Part shown: positions 15,955 through 24,571 of the stretch, piece by piece | How positions within the stretch are numbered: position 1 is the first letter of the stretch | How the letters are laid out: each line of letters opens with the position of its first letter | Assembly: GCA_963743035.1 (NCBI GenBank) | Contig: CAVUOB010000016.1 | Coordinates: forward strand, 1-64,000 | Length of the DNA: 64,000 nt | Direction: 5' to 3' | Origin: PALSA-911 sp963743035 | Lineage (GTDB): Bacteria; Pseudomonadota; Alphaproteobacteria; Acetobacterales; Acetobacteraceae | Position numbers and translations under genes: made by a program | Notes under the pieces: generated by a model | What the model was told of the DNA's origin: nothing | Database searches by the model: none | What the model saw: the letters and a program-made list of their open reading frames with translations, nothing else

Positions 15955-17153
15955 ATGGCGCGAAGCGTTAATCGGTTGTCGGCCAGAACGGTCGCTACCC
16001 TCGTCAAGCCAGGCTATCACGCCGACGGTGCCGGCCTCTATTTGCAAGTAAGCCCCTCGGGCTCGAAGTCCTGGATCTTCCGTTTCACCATGGCGGGCCG
16101 GTCGCGCGAGATGGGGCTCGGGCCGGTGCACAGCACATCTCTCGCCCAGGCGCGGTCGCTCGGAGAGGCGTGTCGACGGCGCCTGCGGGACGGCATCGAT
16201 CCGATTGATGAACGGACCACCGAGCGCAAGGCGGCGCTACTGGCCGCAGCGGGAGCCAGGACCTTTAGGTCCTGCGCGGTAGCATATATCGAGGCGCATC
16301 AAGCCGGTTGGCGAAATGCGAAACATATCGACCAGTGGCGCAGCACCCTGCAGACATACGTGTTCCCGATATTCGGGGACGTGCCGGTGCAGGCCATCGA
16401 TACTACCCTCGTCATGAAAGCAATCGAGCCATTGTGGCAGCAGAAGACGGAGACCGCCAGCCGATTGCGTGGTCGGGTGGAGGCGGTGCTGGATTGGGCG
16501 ACAGTCAAAGGGTATCGCCAGGGCGATAATCCGGCCCGCTGGCGCGGCCATCTCGATCACCTGCTGCCGGAACGGGCGAAGGTGCAGAGGGTCGTTCACC
16601 ACGCGGCTTTGCCATACCAAGACATGAGCAGGTTCATACTGGCGCTCAGGCAACATGACAATGTCGGGGCACGCGGGCTCGAATTCCAAATCCTGACGGC
16701 GGGGCGCACCGGCGAGATTATCGGCGCCCACTGGAACGAGTTCGATGAGGTCGATCGGATTTGGACTGTGCCTGCCGATCGGATGAAGGCCAAACGCGAA
16801 CACCGCGTGGCGCTCTCCTCACGGGCGGTCGACATCCTGAACGAGATGAAAAAGAAGCGGCAGTCGGACTTCGTGTTTCCCGGTTTGCGCCCCGGCAAGC
16901 CGCTGTCCAACATGGCTTTCCTGCAGTTATTGAGACGGATGGACCGTCCTGACATCACCGCGCACGGGTTCCGGTCGACATTCCGCGACTGGGCGGCGGA
17001 GCAAACGGATTATGCGCCGGAGGTGGTGGAGATGGCGCTGGCGCACACCATCAGCAACAAGGTCGAGGCCGCTATCGACGGGGTAATCTGCTGGAGAAAA
17101 GGCATCGCCTTATGCAGGCTTGGGCGGAATACTGCGAACCGAAAATCGCCTGA
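15955..17153 (+). pseudogene. int: Tyrosine integrase, frameshifted at the catalytic tyrosine
   Basis: About 400 residues of a P4-type integrase: an N-terminal DUF4102-like domain (YHADGAGLYLQVSPSGSKSW), an SAM-like core-binding domain, and a catalytic domain with Arg in LTAGRTGE, HGFRSTFRDWAAEQ and MALAHTISNKVEAA. At 17071-17073 one base is missing compared with the expected codons. The frame then reads IDGVICWRKG, stopping at 17172, instead of YRRGNLLEKRHRLMQAWAEYC, which is intact in the next frame and stops at 17153. Thus only the nucleophile and tail are lost. Either the gene is freshly dead or the base is a sequencing error; the surrounding coding sequence is otherwise clean. Confidence 0.85.
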
Positions 17154-17698
17154 TGCGGGCCGGAAGTGGTGACGGCGGCGGTGTCGACGGCAAGCAGCGG
17201 CGTTCGGTAGCTGAGATCGAGGCTCGACTGGCGGAGCTCGACACCGAAACCCGCGGCCAGGATAATGAACGAAAAGGACTATTGCGTGAGCGCCGTGCCA
17301 CCGTTGCCGGCCAGGCTAGCGCCCGGGCGCGCCAGCAAAAGGTGAGGGAGCGGAATCAGAAGATCCGCGCCGAGTACGATGCGGCAGGCAAGAACTACGG
17401 CCTGATCAAGCGATTGGCTCGCAATTACGGCCTGTCGGCGAAGCAGATACACCGGGTACTCGCCGATGGCGGGCAACAGCAGTCGGCCAAGCAGGGACCG
17501 GTTAACCACAAGGCGGAACCCCGGATACCAAGAGAACAGGCGGCTTCACTCTCAAGCGCGATGTCGGACGACAGGGCGCCAGCGGCAACGGCCATTGCGG
17601 GTCGCCAGATCGCTCCCCGCATAAGACCGCCGAAAAATCCGCGCAAGCGAAGCCGCCATCGCGAGTCTCCATCCGTCCAGCCGGATTTTTTCGACTAG
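17153..17698 (+). CDS. Small basic protein with coiled coil and helix-turn-helix
   Basis: 181 residues, not assigned to a family. A Glu/Arg-rich heptad stretch (VAEIEARLAELDTETRGQDN) leads to YDAAGKNYGLIKRLARNYGL, then SAKQIHRVLADGG, a probable helix-turn-helix of the Mor or resolvase kind. The remaining 80 residues are low-complexity and basic. The ATG at 17153 overlaps the restored integrase stop (TGATG), the classic arrangement for a gene co-transcribed with an integrase, so it may control excision or element gene expression. Confidence 0.6.
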   Translation: MRAGSGDGGGVDGKQRRSVAEIEARLAELDTETRGQDNERKGLLRERRATVAGQASARARQQKVRERNQKIRAEYDAAGKNYGLIKRLARNYGLSAKQIHRVLADGGQQQSAKQGPVNHKAEPRIPREQAASLSSAMSDDRAPAATAIAGRQIAPRIRPPKNPRKRSRHRESPSVQPDFFD

Positions 17699-17699
17699 G

Positions 17700-18200
17700 C
17701 TATATGGAAAAGCTGATCCAGAGGCGGATGCAGCCGAGCGGGACGCACCCAAGGCAGCGGTGGCTGTCTGATCGTAACGCGTGGCCACGCGGCGGCAGTT
17801 CTTCTACCTGTTGATGAAGCATTCGATGCGGGCGCGCAGGTCGTAGAGGCGCTTGTTGACGCTGTGCTGTGCCTTGCGACTGCGCTTTGTCTGGATTTCC
17901 GGCTGGGCGTGACGGTTGCGAGCATCGCGGCGCAGCGTCGCTGTTGTAGCCCGGTCGCCGAGCGGGGACGCCGGGATTGCTGTCGCGCTCGGCCCTCAGG
18001 TCGTCGCAGGCGGTGAGGTCACGCGCCTCGCAGGGCGTCAGCACGACCCCGATAGGCAGGCCGTCTGCATTGGCGCAGGGGTTAGAGCTTGGTCGAGAAG
18101 CCGCCGCGCGAACGGCCAAGAACCTGTCCCTGAGCCTCTCTTTGGTCCGGCGGAGCCGTACGGGCCCGGACGATGATGCTGTCGATCATCTGGAGCAAAG
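17700..18200 (-). pseudogene. IS5-type transposase remnant
   Basis: Pieces of a DDE transposase are spread over three frames on the minus strand: MIDSIIVRARTAPPDQREAQ with GQVLGRSRGGFSTKL; DGLPIGVVLTPCEARDLTACD; RARIECFIN-like tails; and a C-terminus similar to VRLACIRLWISF. The order matches IS5/IS427-group transposases. Multiple frameshifts and a stop after STKL make it inactive. It abuts the MITE copy at 18207. Confidence 0.75.
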
Positions 18201-18206
18201 CTGTGA

Positions 18207-18384
18207 ATTAGCACCGAACTGGACCCCCGCTCCGAAGCACTACAAGGCTCTGATATCCCTCATAGAATTCGTTCGGGGTGGTGTCCCGATTGGCGCCGAT
18301 CGGGACCCCGGCAAGGACCCGATTTCTGGTGTGAAATCAGTGCAGTAGTGGAGATTCCGATCGGGGTCCCGGTTCGGTGCTGAT
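18207..18384. mobile_element. MITE-like element, copy 1
   Basis: 178 bp, about 90 percent identical by eye to 27023-27199. The ends are inverted repeats (ATTAGCACCGAACTGG here, against CCGGTTCGGTGCTGAT at the right). There is no coding capacity. The left inverted repeat is more worn than in copy 2. Confidence 0.75.
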
Positions 18385-18587
18385 GCACACGCCGGACGCC
18401 TGGCGTGACTTCGCCCCTCTCCCTGCAACCACGTAGCGCCGGCATCCGTAGACCATCTGAGAGCTGCCCTGGCACCCGCTGGGGCGGCTTTCCAACTGGT
18501 AGGTCGGAACCTCCGGTGGCGAACGCGCTTTCCATTTAGGGGAGCCGGAATGATTGAAGGAGAAATGCGGCCATAAAACTGGAAACA

Positions 18588-18668
18588 GTGGCGATGGCGG
18601 TTGTGGTCGCAATTACCGGGGGATTTGTCTGGGTGGTGACTTACGGCCTTTTCCTCCTCGCCAGATGA
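18588..18668 (+). pseudogene. Remnant of a very small membrane protein
   Basis: The frame reads MAMAVVVAITGGFVWVVTYG and ends LFLLAR, a single transmembrane helix of 26 residues. AAGGAG with an ATG lies just upstream (18565), but that ATG is out of frame by one base, so the original start (M-R-P-I-K-L-E-T-V) seems to have been lost by a deletion. The family is unknown. Confidence 0.35.
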
Positions 18669-18684
18669 CGAGACTGTCGTCAGG

Positions 18685-18946
18685 CGTGCGTGCGCGTCGG
18701 CGTGAGGATGAACCGGACCTGCCGGCCGCCGCAGATATGGCTGCCGATGCCGTCGGAATCGGGCACGATCGCCCGACGCGTCCAGGACAATCCCGAGGGC
18801 TCGCCGACCGCCAAGGTCACGGGTGGACAGGGCCTGGAGGTCCACCGTCCGTTCATGGCCATAGCGGCGGCAGGTCATGCGCAGCTGGTGTTCCAGCGCG
18901 ACCAGGCGGCTGATCGTCATCAGCAGAGCATACCAAGAACACGTGG
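18685..18946 (-). pseudogene. Zinc-ribbon small protein, decayed copy 1
   Basis: The minus strand encodes MTISRLVALEHQLRMTCRRY, then GHERTVDLQAL, then IVLDASGDRARF, and in the next frame HICGGRQVRFILTPT. Together they resemble a CxxCG...CGxxxVRFI zinc-ribbon protein of about 80 residues. Here the second Cys of the first knuckle is Tyr (CRRY) and the frame is broken near the end. It is a paralogue of 22692-22952. Confidence 0.6.
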
Positions 18947-19014
18947 CGAGGCCAGTCCCGTTGCTGGCCGCCCGGGCCGTGGCTTATCACCCCAGATGGG
19001 GACCGAATTAACGA

Positions 19015-19326
19015 TCACTGTGGACGCGGCGTGTTCACCACTTCAACGTGACCGTCGGTGTGCGTGACCGTCGTCGTTCCGTTGCCATTAGGAGAGGCGG
19101 TGGAGACTCCGCCCGGCGAGACAAGCGTCTGGGTCCGCCCATTGCCGCCGGTGCTCGCGGCTGGGCCGCTGCGTAGCTGAATGGACGGTGCGCCCGGAGC
19201 TGCTTGAGATGGTGTCGGCCCTCCCACCCTTCCGGTCGGATTCACGGATTGGGCGAAGGCCGTGCCGCCTGATTCGAGCAAGCCAGCCACGGAGCAGAGC
19301 AACAACGCGAGAATGAACCTGGTCAT
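19015..19326 (-). CDS. Small secreted protein of unknown function
   Basis: 103 residues. A clear signal peptide (MTRFILALLLCSVAGLLESG, cut after FAQ or nearby) precedes a low-complexity Pro/Gly/Ser/Thr mature part ending TTTVTHTDGHVEVVNTPRPQ. No domain is recognised. It is intact, unlike most neighbours. Start 19326 was chosen for the signal peptide; the frame extends 16 codons upstream. It lies between a zinc-ribbon remnant and an antitoxin gene. Confidence 0.55.
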   Translation of the reverse strand: MTRFILALLLCSVAGLLESGGTAFAQSVNPTGRVGGPTPSQAAPGAPSIQLRSGPAASTGGNGRTQTLVSPGGVSTASPNGNGTTTVTHTDGHVEVVNTPRPQ

Positions 19327-19456
19327 AGCTTGTGTCCTGTTCGCGGGATCGCCCTCGAGACATGGGCACTCCACCGCCCGGCATGAAGCATGCCCGGCCG
19401 CGCTTGTTGCTCAGCGGCTGCCACTGATGACGCCGTTGGGAGCGCCGGACCGATAA

Positions 19457-19876
19457 TTGAGCCCCGCAACCGACAGCGCGGACGCGCGTTCTGCCGTCAT
19501 GGTCGCCCGATCCCGCACCCCTGCGGCATCACCCGAGGAACCGGTCCACAGGCCCGTCACCGGCGCCGCGTTCTGGGCGCTGATGGCGCGCTGGGTCGTC
19601 CCCGACGACCAAGCCCTGAAGCTGATCGACCAGCCTCCCAGTCCGTCAGGAAAGCGCCCTCGGTTCGCGCTGACAGCCGAGCAGGCGGATCGGCTGGAAC
19701 TGCTGCGCGACATCGACCGCCACGCCACGGATATCCATCAGGACGCGGGCGCCTGGCTGCGCCGGCCCAACCGGAGCACGGTGTTCGGCGGCCGGTCACC
19801 GATCGCCTACATTAGCCGAGAGGGAAGGGGCGCCTACATCAGAAGCGATAGCCGACCCGCAGCCCGACATCGTTGA
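19457..19876 (+). CDS. Xre/MbcA/ParS-type antitoxin with replaced C-terminus
   Basis: 139 residues. The second half carries the toxin-binding DUF2384 signature: AFWALMARWVVPDDQALKLI, EQADRLELLRDIDRHATDIH and GAWLRRPNRSTVFGGRSPIAYISREGRG. Family members then normally continue IEDVLRHL and so on; here the sequence switches after GRG to AYIRSDSRPAARHR. That tail is antisense to a PagL fragment, so the true C-terminus has been lost by rearrangement. No RES-type toxin follows. It is probably non-functional or at least altered. Confidence 0.6.
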   Translation: MSPATDSADARSAVMVARSRTPAASPEEPVHRPVTGAAFWALMARWVVPDDQALKLIDQPPSPSGKRPRFALTAEQADRLELLRDIDRHATDIHQDAGAWLRRPNRSTVFGGRSPIAYISREGRGAYIRSDSRPAARHR

Positions 19877-20090
19877 GACCTTCGTTGTAGTGGGTGAGGC
19901 CGGCATTGGAGACGTGCTCGAACAGCACATAGACGCCAACCGGAGCTGGCCAGAGGAGGAAGATATTTGGGAATGCGGCGCCGGGCTCAAGCGACGGCGC
20001 GTGCCAGGCATGGAATGTCTCGATGCCCGCCCGGCGCGGGCGGCGAAAGGCGAGATAGAAGCGAGCGGCGTTGGAGCTCCAAGCGCCTTA
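19839..20090 (-). pseudogene. PagL-like lipid A deacylase, C-terminal fragment
   Basis: One open frame on the minus strand reads WSSNAARFYLAFRRPRRAG, later FHAWHAPSLEPGAAFPN, then VYVLFEHVSNAGLTHYNEG and LNDVGLRVGYRF, ending in Phe as outer-membrane barrels do. H-x-S-N followed by a Glu matches the catalytic His-Ser-Glu region of PagL-type deacylases. There is no signal peptide or N-terminal barrel. The upstream side runs into LysR-derived sequence. Confidence 0.55.
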
Positions 20091-20094
20091 GCGC

Positions 20095-20839
20095 GATCGG
20101 GAGTGTCGGGCGCACGTGCCCGTCGTTCAGGGGGCCGGGCCGGAGATCACCGCCTCGATCGCATGCAGCTCCTCGCGGAAACTGAGCGTGTCCATCCCGG
20201 TGGCCAGTTCCGGATCGTCACCGCGGGCCGCGTCCAGCCACCGCCGCCAGGTCGGCGCCGACGGCTCCCAGGGCTGCCAATGCATATGGATCAGCGTATG
20301 CCGCCCAGGTCCAGGGTCCGGCTGTCGCGTGGCGGATAGCAAGGCTGGACTGAACGGCAGAAACCGTCGACAGGTCATGGGCATCAGACGCCGATTGGTC
20401 GCGCCGGCGGATGGTGAGGTCGCCTCCCCGGCCGGCAGATCGGTCCCGCGGCCGGGCCGATGATGTCCAACGCGATATCCGGATGCGCCTGCCGCCACAG
20501 CCGAAGGCGCGGCACCAGCCAGCGATGGGCGAAGGCATTGGTGGTCGTGACCCGCAGCGGACGCGCCGCCGCCTCGCCGGCGATCCCCGCCATGGCCGCG
20601 GCGAAGCTGTCCAGCCCCTGGCGCAGCACCGGGAACAGAACCTCGCCGGACCCAGGTCAGCGCCAGCGGCCGGGGCCGCCGGCGGAAAACGGCGGGCCGC
20701 AGCTTTCCTCGAGCTGGCGGATCTGGTGGCTGATCGCGGTGGGCGTCACGCCGAGTTCGTCCGCCGCCGCCTTGAAGCTGAGATGCCTGGCGGCAGCCTC
20801 GAAGGCGCGCAGCGCACCGAGCGGGGGCAGCTTCCTCAT
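20095..20839 (-). pseudogene. LysR-family regulator (GcvA-like), multiply frameshifted
   Basis: The start MRKLPPLGALRAFEAAARHL, then SFKAAADELGVTPTAISHQI, is a typical LysR helix-turn-helix of the GcvA group. The effector domain continues in other frames: LRQGLDSFAAAMAGIAGEAA, RPLRVTTTNAFAHRWLVPRL and later WLDAARGDDPELATGMDTLS. At least three frame changes break it. It is divergent from the FAD-oxidase remnant it would have controlled. Confidence 0.75.
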
Positions 20840-20948
20840 GGGCCCGAACCTAGATGAAATCGGCTCATCCTGGCGATGAAAACTTCGCGTTTGCCTGCGC
20901 CGCCTACCGCGGTCGAGCATCGGTGCCGGACCTGGCAGGGAGGCTGGC

Positions 20949-22335
20949 ATGAACACGAATATCGAAACGCTATCCGGGCGCGGCGCGCCGCTGGTCTTCG
21001 GCGCCGCCATCGAGCGGCTGCGCGCCCGGCTGCGCGGCGGCGTGTTGCTGCCGGATGCGGCTGGCTACGAGGCGGCGCGGCGCGTGTGGAATGGCCTGGT
21101 CGACAAGCGGCCGGCCGCCATCCTGCGCTGCGCGGATGCGCCGGATGTGGCGGAGGCCGTGACCGTGGCCCGCGCCTGCGGCCTCATGGTCGCGGTACGG
21201 GGTGGTGGCCACGGCGTCGCCGGCGCTTCCGTCTGCGACGGCGGGATGGTGATCGACCTGTCGGGCATGAAAGCGGTCCGGGTCGACCCGGAGCGGCGCG
21301 TGGCGCAGGCCGAACCCGGCGTATTGCTTGGCGAGTTCGACGCGGCCACGCAACGCCACGGCCTGGCCACCACGCTGGGGGTGAACAGCGATACCGGGAT
21401 CGCCGGACTGACGCTCGGCGGCGGGTTCGGGCGGCTCGCGCGCAAGCATGGGCTGGCCTGCGACAACCTGCTCGCCGCTGAGATCGTGCTGGCGGACGGA
21501 CGGATCGTGACGGCCAGCGCGGCGGAGAATCCGGACCTGTTCTGGGCCATTCGTGGCGGCGGCGGCAATTTCGGCATCGTCACCCGGTTCGACTACCGCC
21601 TGCATCCGCTCGGCCCGCAGATCCTGGGCGGGCTGCTGTTGCACGAATCGCCCGGGCGCGCGAGGTGCTGCGGTTCTACCGCGAATTCTCCGCCACCGCG
21701 CCCGACGAGGTCAGCGCCGATGCGGTGTTCCTGACCACGCAAGAAGGCGAGCGCCTGCTGGCGATTTCCGCTTGCTTTGTCTGCCAGCTCGGACGGCGAG
21801 GCGCTGCGCATGCGCCGCGCCCCGCCGGCCAGGATCATGACCTGGCCGATACACCCATACCGTGCTGCAGGCCTCGGCCGACCCGCTATTCCAGCGGGGC
21901 CGGCGCTATTATTGGAAGGCGCAGTTCCTGTCGCGGATTTCCGATGCGGCGATCGATGCGATGGCCGAGGGATATGCCGGCGCGACCTCGCCGCTGTCGC
22001 TGGCCGTGCTGCAACAGGTGGGCGGCGCCATCGCCCAGGTGGACGGGGCCGCGACGGCCTATGCCAACCGCGATGCGGCCGATGATTGCTTCCCCGCGGC
22101 GATCTGGGAGGATCCGGCGGAGGACGATCGGCACATCGCCTGGGCCCGCGGCTTCTGGGAGACGATGCGGCCGTTCGCGACCGGCGGTGTGTACGCCAAC
22201 AACCTGGGAGAAGAAGGCGAGGCACGGGTGCGCGCCGCCTACGGCGCGAACCATGCGCGGCTGGCGGCGCTGAAGGCGAAATCCGATCCGGAAAATCTGT
22301 TCCGGCTGAACCAGAACATCCGGCCGGCAGGATGA
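20949..22335 (+). pseudogene. FAD-binding berberine-bridge-type oxidoreductase, frameshifted
   Basis: The N-terminal two thirds are well preserved: CADAPDVAEAVTVARACGLM, VAVRGGGHGVAGASVCDGGM (FAD-binding; the His is the usual flavin-attachment residue) and GVNSDTGIAGLTLGGGFGRL. After LLHESPG (about 21655) the frame shifts to REVLRFYREFSATAPDEVSA, then again near 21790, and a third frame carries the BBE C-terminus (FQRGRRYYWKAQFLS, ENLFRLNQNI). Three frames are needed for the full protein of about 460 residues. Confidence 0.8.
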
Positions 22336-22359
22336 AGGTTCTGTGCCGGTTTGGAGCAT

Positions 22360-22386
22360 GATCGCCGCTGACAGACGCGGCGATCA
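22360..22386. repeat. Perfect hairpin downstream of the oxidase remnant
   Basis: GATCGCCGC, an 8-base loop, then GCGGCGATC. There is no T-run, so it is a weak terminator candidate at most. Confidence 0.4.
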
Positions 22387-22589
22387 TCAGGACTGTCGCG
22401 GGGGCTGACCGAAGCATGAGCATCGCCTGCATCCCCCGGCGTCTGCCCAGAACGCAACAAGAACCGCCATGTCAGCCACGTGTCAGCGTCGTGGTCCGGT
22501 TCACGACCTATTCTGACAATTTCTGTCCGGGTGAGGTGGGATGCCCTGGGTTCGTCACGCCGTAAGCCGCTGAAATGACTGGCGGAAGA

Positions 22590-22666
22590 TGGTGCTGCTG
22601 GAGGGGATTGAACTCTCGACCTCTCCCTTACCAAGGGAGTGCTCTATCACCGCGGGCTTCAGCAGC
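22590..22666 (-). tRNA. tRNA-Thr(GGT), atypical D and T arms
   Basis: The acceptor stem GCTGCTG/CAGCAGC is perfect and a CCA is encoded at 22590-22592. The anticodon arm CTCCC-TTGGTAA-GGGAG is perfect with anticodon GGT. But position 8 is A instead of U, the D stem (GCCC/GAGC) has a C-A mismatch and the T stem (GAGAG/CCCUC) has an A-C mismatch. It may be a decaying or element-borne tRNA rather than the housekeeping copy. Confidence 0.6.
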
Positions 22667-22691
22667 TCGGGCGATCGCCAAGCGCCAGGCC

Positions 22692-22952
22692 TACGTATGC
22701 GTGCGCGCCGGCGTGATGATGAACCGGACCTGCCGGCCGCCGCAGGTATGGCTGCCGGTACGTCGAAGTCCGGCACGATCGCCCGGCAGGTCCAGGACAA
22801 TTCCGCCGGCTCCCGGCGCGAAGACCGCGGGCGGCCAGAGCCTGCAGATCCACCGTCCGTTCGTGGCCGCAGCGGCGGCAGGTCACGCGCAGCTGGTGTT
22901 CCAGCGCGACCAGGCGGTTGATTGTCATCAATAGAACATAACGAGAACATGC
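22692..22952 (-). pseudogene. Zinc-ribbon small protein, decayed copy 2
   Basis: MTINRLVALEHQLRVTCRRC then GHERTVDLQALAAR, with the first Cys knuckle intact (CRRCG). One frame over, PGAGGIVLDLPGDRAGLRRT and GSHTCGGRQVRFIITPARTH finish the protein. A single frameshift near 22800 separates the halves. It is similar to 18685-18946 along its whole length, including about 15 bp upstream of the ATG. Confidence 0.6.
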
Positions 22953-23025
22953 GACAACGGGAGTTCTTATGACACCCGCCCGATTAGTTGATATTATGCG
23001 TCTAAACTCAACCAATGGAGATCTC

Positions 23026-23231
23026 ATGGCTGACGCACCAATAATTCACGTGGGGGAAAACACGCCGAGCACGTCGCCTATGAATTGCTCTTGCATGTAG
23101 CTTACGTCGAAAAGAAGCCTGCTCTCCAGCATACACGTTACTACGACTGCCGACCGAAAATGGATTCTGGATACATACGCTGAGTGCCTAGATGCGGTGC
23201 AAAACCCGGGCGCGAGAACGCGCGTCTAATC
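23026..23231 (+). pseudogene. Small conserved-looking protein with two frameshifts
   Basis: MADAPIIHVGEN continues in the next frame as AEHVAYELLLHVAYVEKK and then in a third as DRKWILDTYAECLDAVQNPG, ending ARTRV. Joined, they give a soluble protein of about 65 residues. I cannot name the family, but the clean reading in three frames argues for a recently broken gene. Confidence 0.45.
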
Positions 23232-23239
23232 CCCCCGCG

Positions 23240-23360
23240 CGGTCGGTCCCCGATCGCCTACATGGCCCGAGAGGGAAGGGGCGGGATCGAGGATGTGCTG
23301 CGCCATCTACACATGCTGGCGTTCGGCGGGTCGCTGGCGAAGAAACGGTGCGGCCGGTAG
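23240..23360 (+). pseudogene. MbcA/ParS antitoxin C-terminal remnant
   Basis: The frame GRSPIAYMAREGRGGIEDVL, then RHLHMLAFGGSLAKKR, is the very C-terminus of a DUF2384 antitoxin. That is precisely the part missing from the gene at 19457. The shared stretch (about 40 bp ending GAGAGGGAAGGGGCG) differs at several positions between the two, so they may be two paralogues rather than halves of one gene. Confidence 0.55.
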
Positions 23361-23369
23361 CCTCGCGGC

Positions 23370-24050
23370 ATGTGCGGACGCTACGCCGTTTCCTGGCCGC
23401 TGAAGCCGTCGCCCGGCTGTTCGGGACGATAAACCCGCTGCCCAACGTGGCGCCGTCCTGGAACGTCGCGCCGACGCAGGCCGCCATGGTGGTGCGGCGC
23501 CACCCGGATACCGGCGATCGCCATCTCGACCTGCTGCGCTGGGGCCTGGTCCCGTACTTCACGAAAGACATGAAACAGGCCAGGAAGCCGATCAACGCCC
23601 GATCAGAGACGGCGCCCGGGCTGGCCGCCTTGAGACGATGCCTGGTGCCGGCGGACGTGTTCTATGAGTGGCGGGCCGAGCCGGGCGAAGCAGCCCTACG
23701 CCATCGCCCGGACGGATGGGGCACCTATGGCATTCGCCGGACTGTGGGAAGGCTGGCGGGAGCCCGACGGCGAGATCCTGCGCACCTTCACGATCCTGAC
23801 CACGAACGCCAACGCCACGATGGCCGTGCTGCATGATCGGATGCCCGTCATCATCGAGCCGTCAGACTGGCGGGTGTGGCTGGGGGAGGTCGAAGGCGAC
23901 CCAACCGCCCTGCTGCGCCCGGCCGCGGATTTCGTGCTCCAAGTCTGGCCGGTCAGCCGCCGGGTCAACACGCCCGGAATCAACGAGGCTCACTTGCTCG
24001 ATCGGGTGCCGGATGCGCCGGTTAACGATGCTGGCGGCCCTCCGGTTTAG
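23370..24050 (+). pseudogene. SRAP (HMCES/YedK-type) protein, two frameshifts
   Basis: MCGRYA at 23370 carries the catalytic Cys2. The frame then shifts to FLAAEAVARLFGTINPLPNV, later RPINARSETA-like and CLVPADVFYEWRAEPG, and shifts again near 23690 to KQPYAIARTDGAPMAFAGLW, ending with VLHDRMPVII (active-site His) and VNTPGINEAHLL. SRAP proteins crosslink to abasic sites in single-stranded DNA. All motifs are present but spread over three frames. Confidence 0.75.
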
Positions 24051-24132
24051 CGCCATCGGCCGGTAGCGGCGTGGCAATCGGCTGTGGCAACATCCATGGT
24101 CTTCTCAACAAGGCAGGAGCATAGGCGCCGAC

Positions 24133-24552
24133 ATGCCGATCCGCCGCGAGTTTCGGTCTCTATATCCCCCGCACTGGCGCGAGCTGAGCCGGCGGATCCG
24201 GTTCGAGCGCGCCGGCGGGCGCTGCCAGCATTGCGGCCGGCCGCACCTGGTCGAGCTCCGCTGCCTGCCGGACGGGCGCTGGTTCGATGAGGCGGCCCGC
24301 ACGTGGCGCGATCGCCGGGGGAAGCCGTGTCGCTGGCCGGACCTGATCGAGGCGGCCAGGCTCCGGACTACCCGCTTCGTGCTCGCCGCCGCGCACCTGG
24401 ACGGCAACCCTGCCAACAACGGGCTGCGTAACATCAAGGCGCTGTGCCAGCGCTGCCACGTGCTCCGTGACGTGCCGCATCACGCGCGCCCGCGCTGGTT
24501 CACCTACCGTCGGCGCTGGACGGCGGGCGACCTGTTCGTAGGCGCGTACTGA
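24133..24552 (+). CDS. HNH-type endonuclease-like protein
   Basis: 139 residues with two zinc-type knuckles, CQHCGRPH and CQRCHV, enclosing FVLAAAHLDGNPANNGLRNI. The H-L-D and N residues follow the HNH pattern (first His in AAHLD, Asn in NNGLRN, last His in RCH). The protein is Arg-rich and of typical length for a stand-alone phage or island HNH. The frame is intact. It follows the broken SRAP gene, so it may have been part of a DNA-processing cassette; the target is unknown. Confidence 0.7.
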   Translation: MPIRREFRSLYPPHWRELSRRIRFERAGGRCQHCGRPHLVELRCLPDGRWFDEAARTWRDRRGKPCRWPDLIEAARLRTTRFVLAAAHLDGNPANNGLRNIKALCQRCHVLRDVPHHARPRWFTYRRRWTAGDLFVGAY

Positions 24553-24571
24553 GCGGCGCTTTCCTTCGCCG

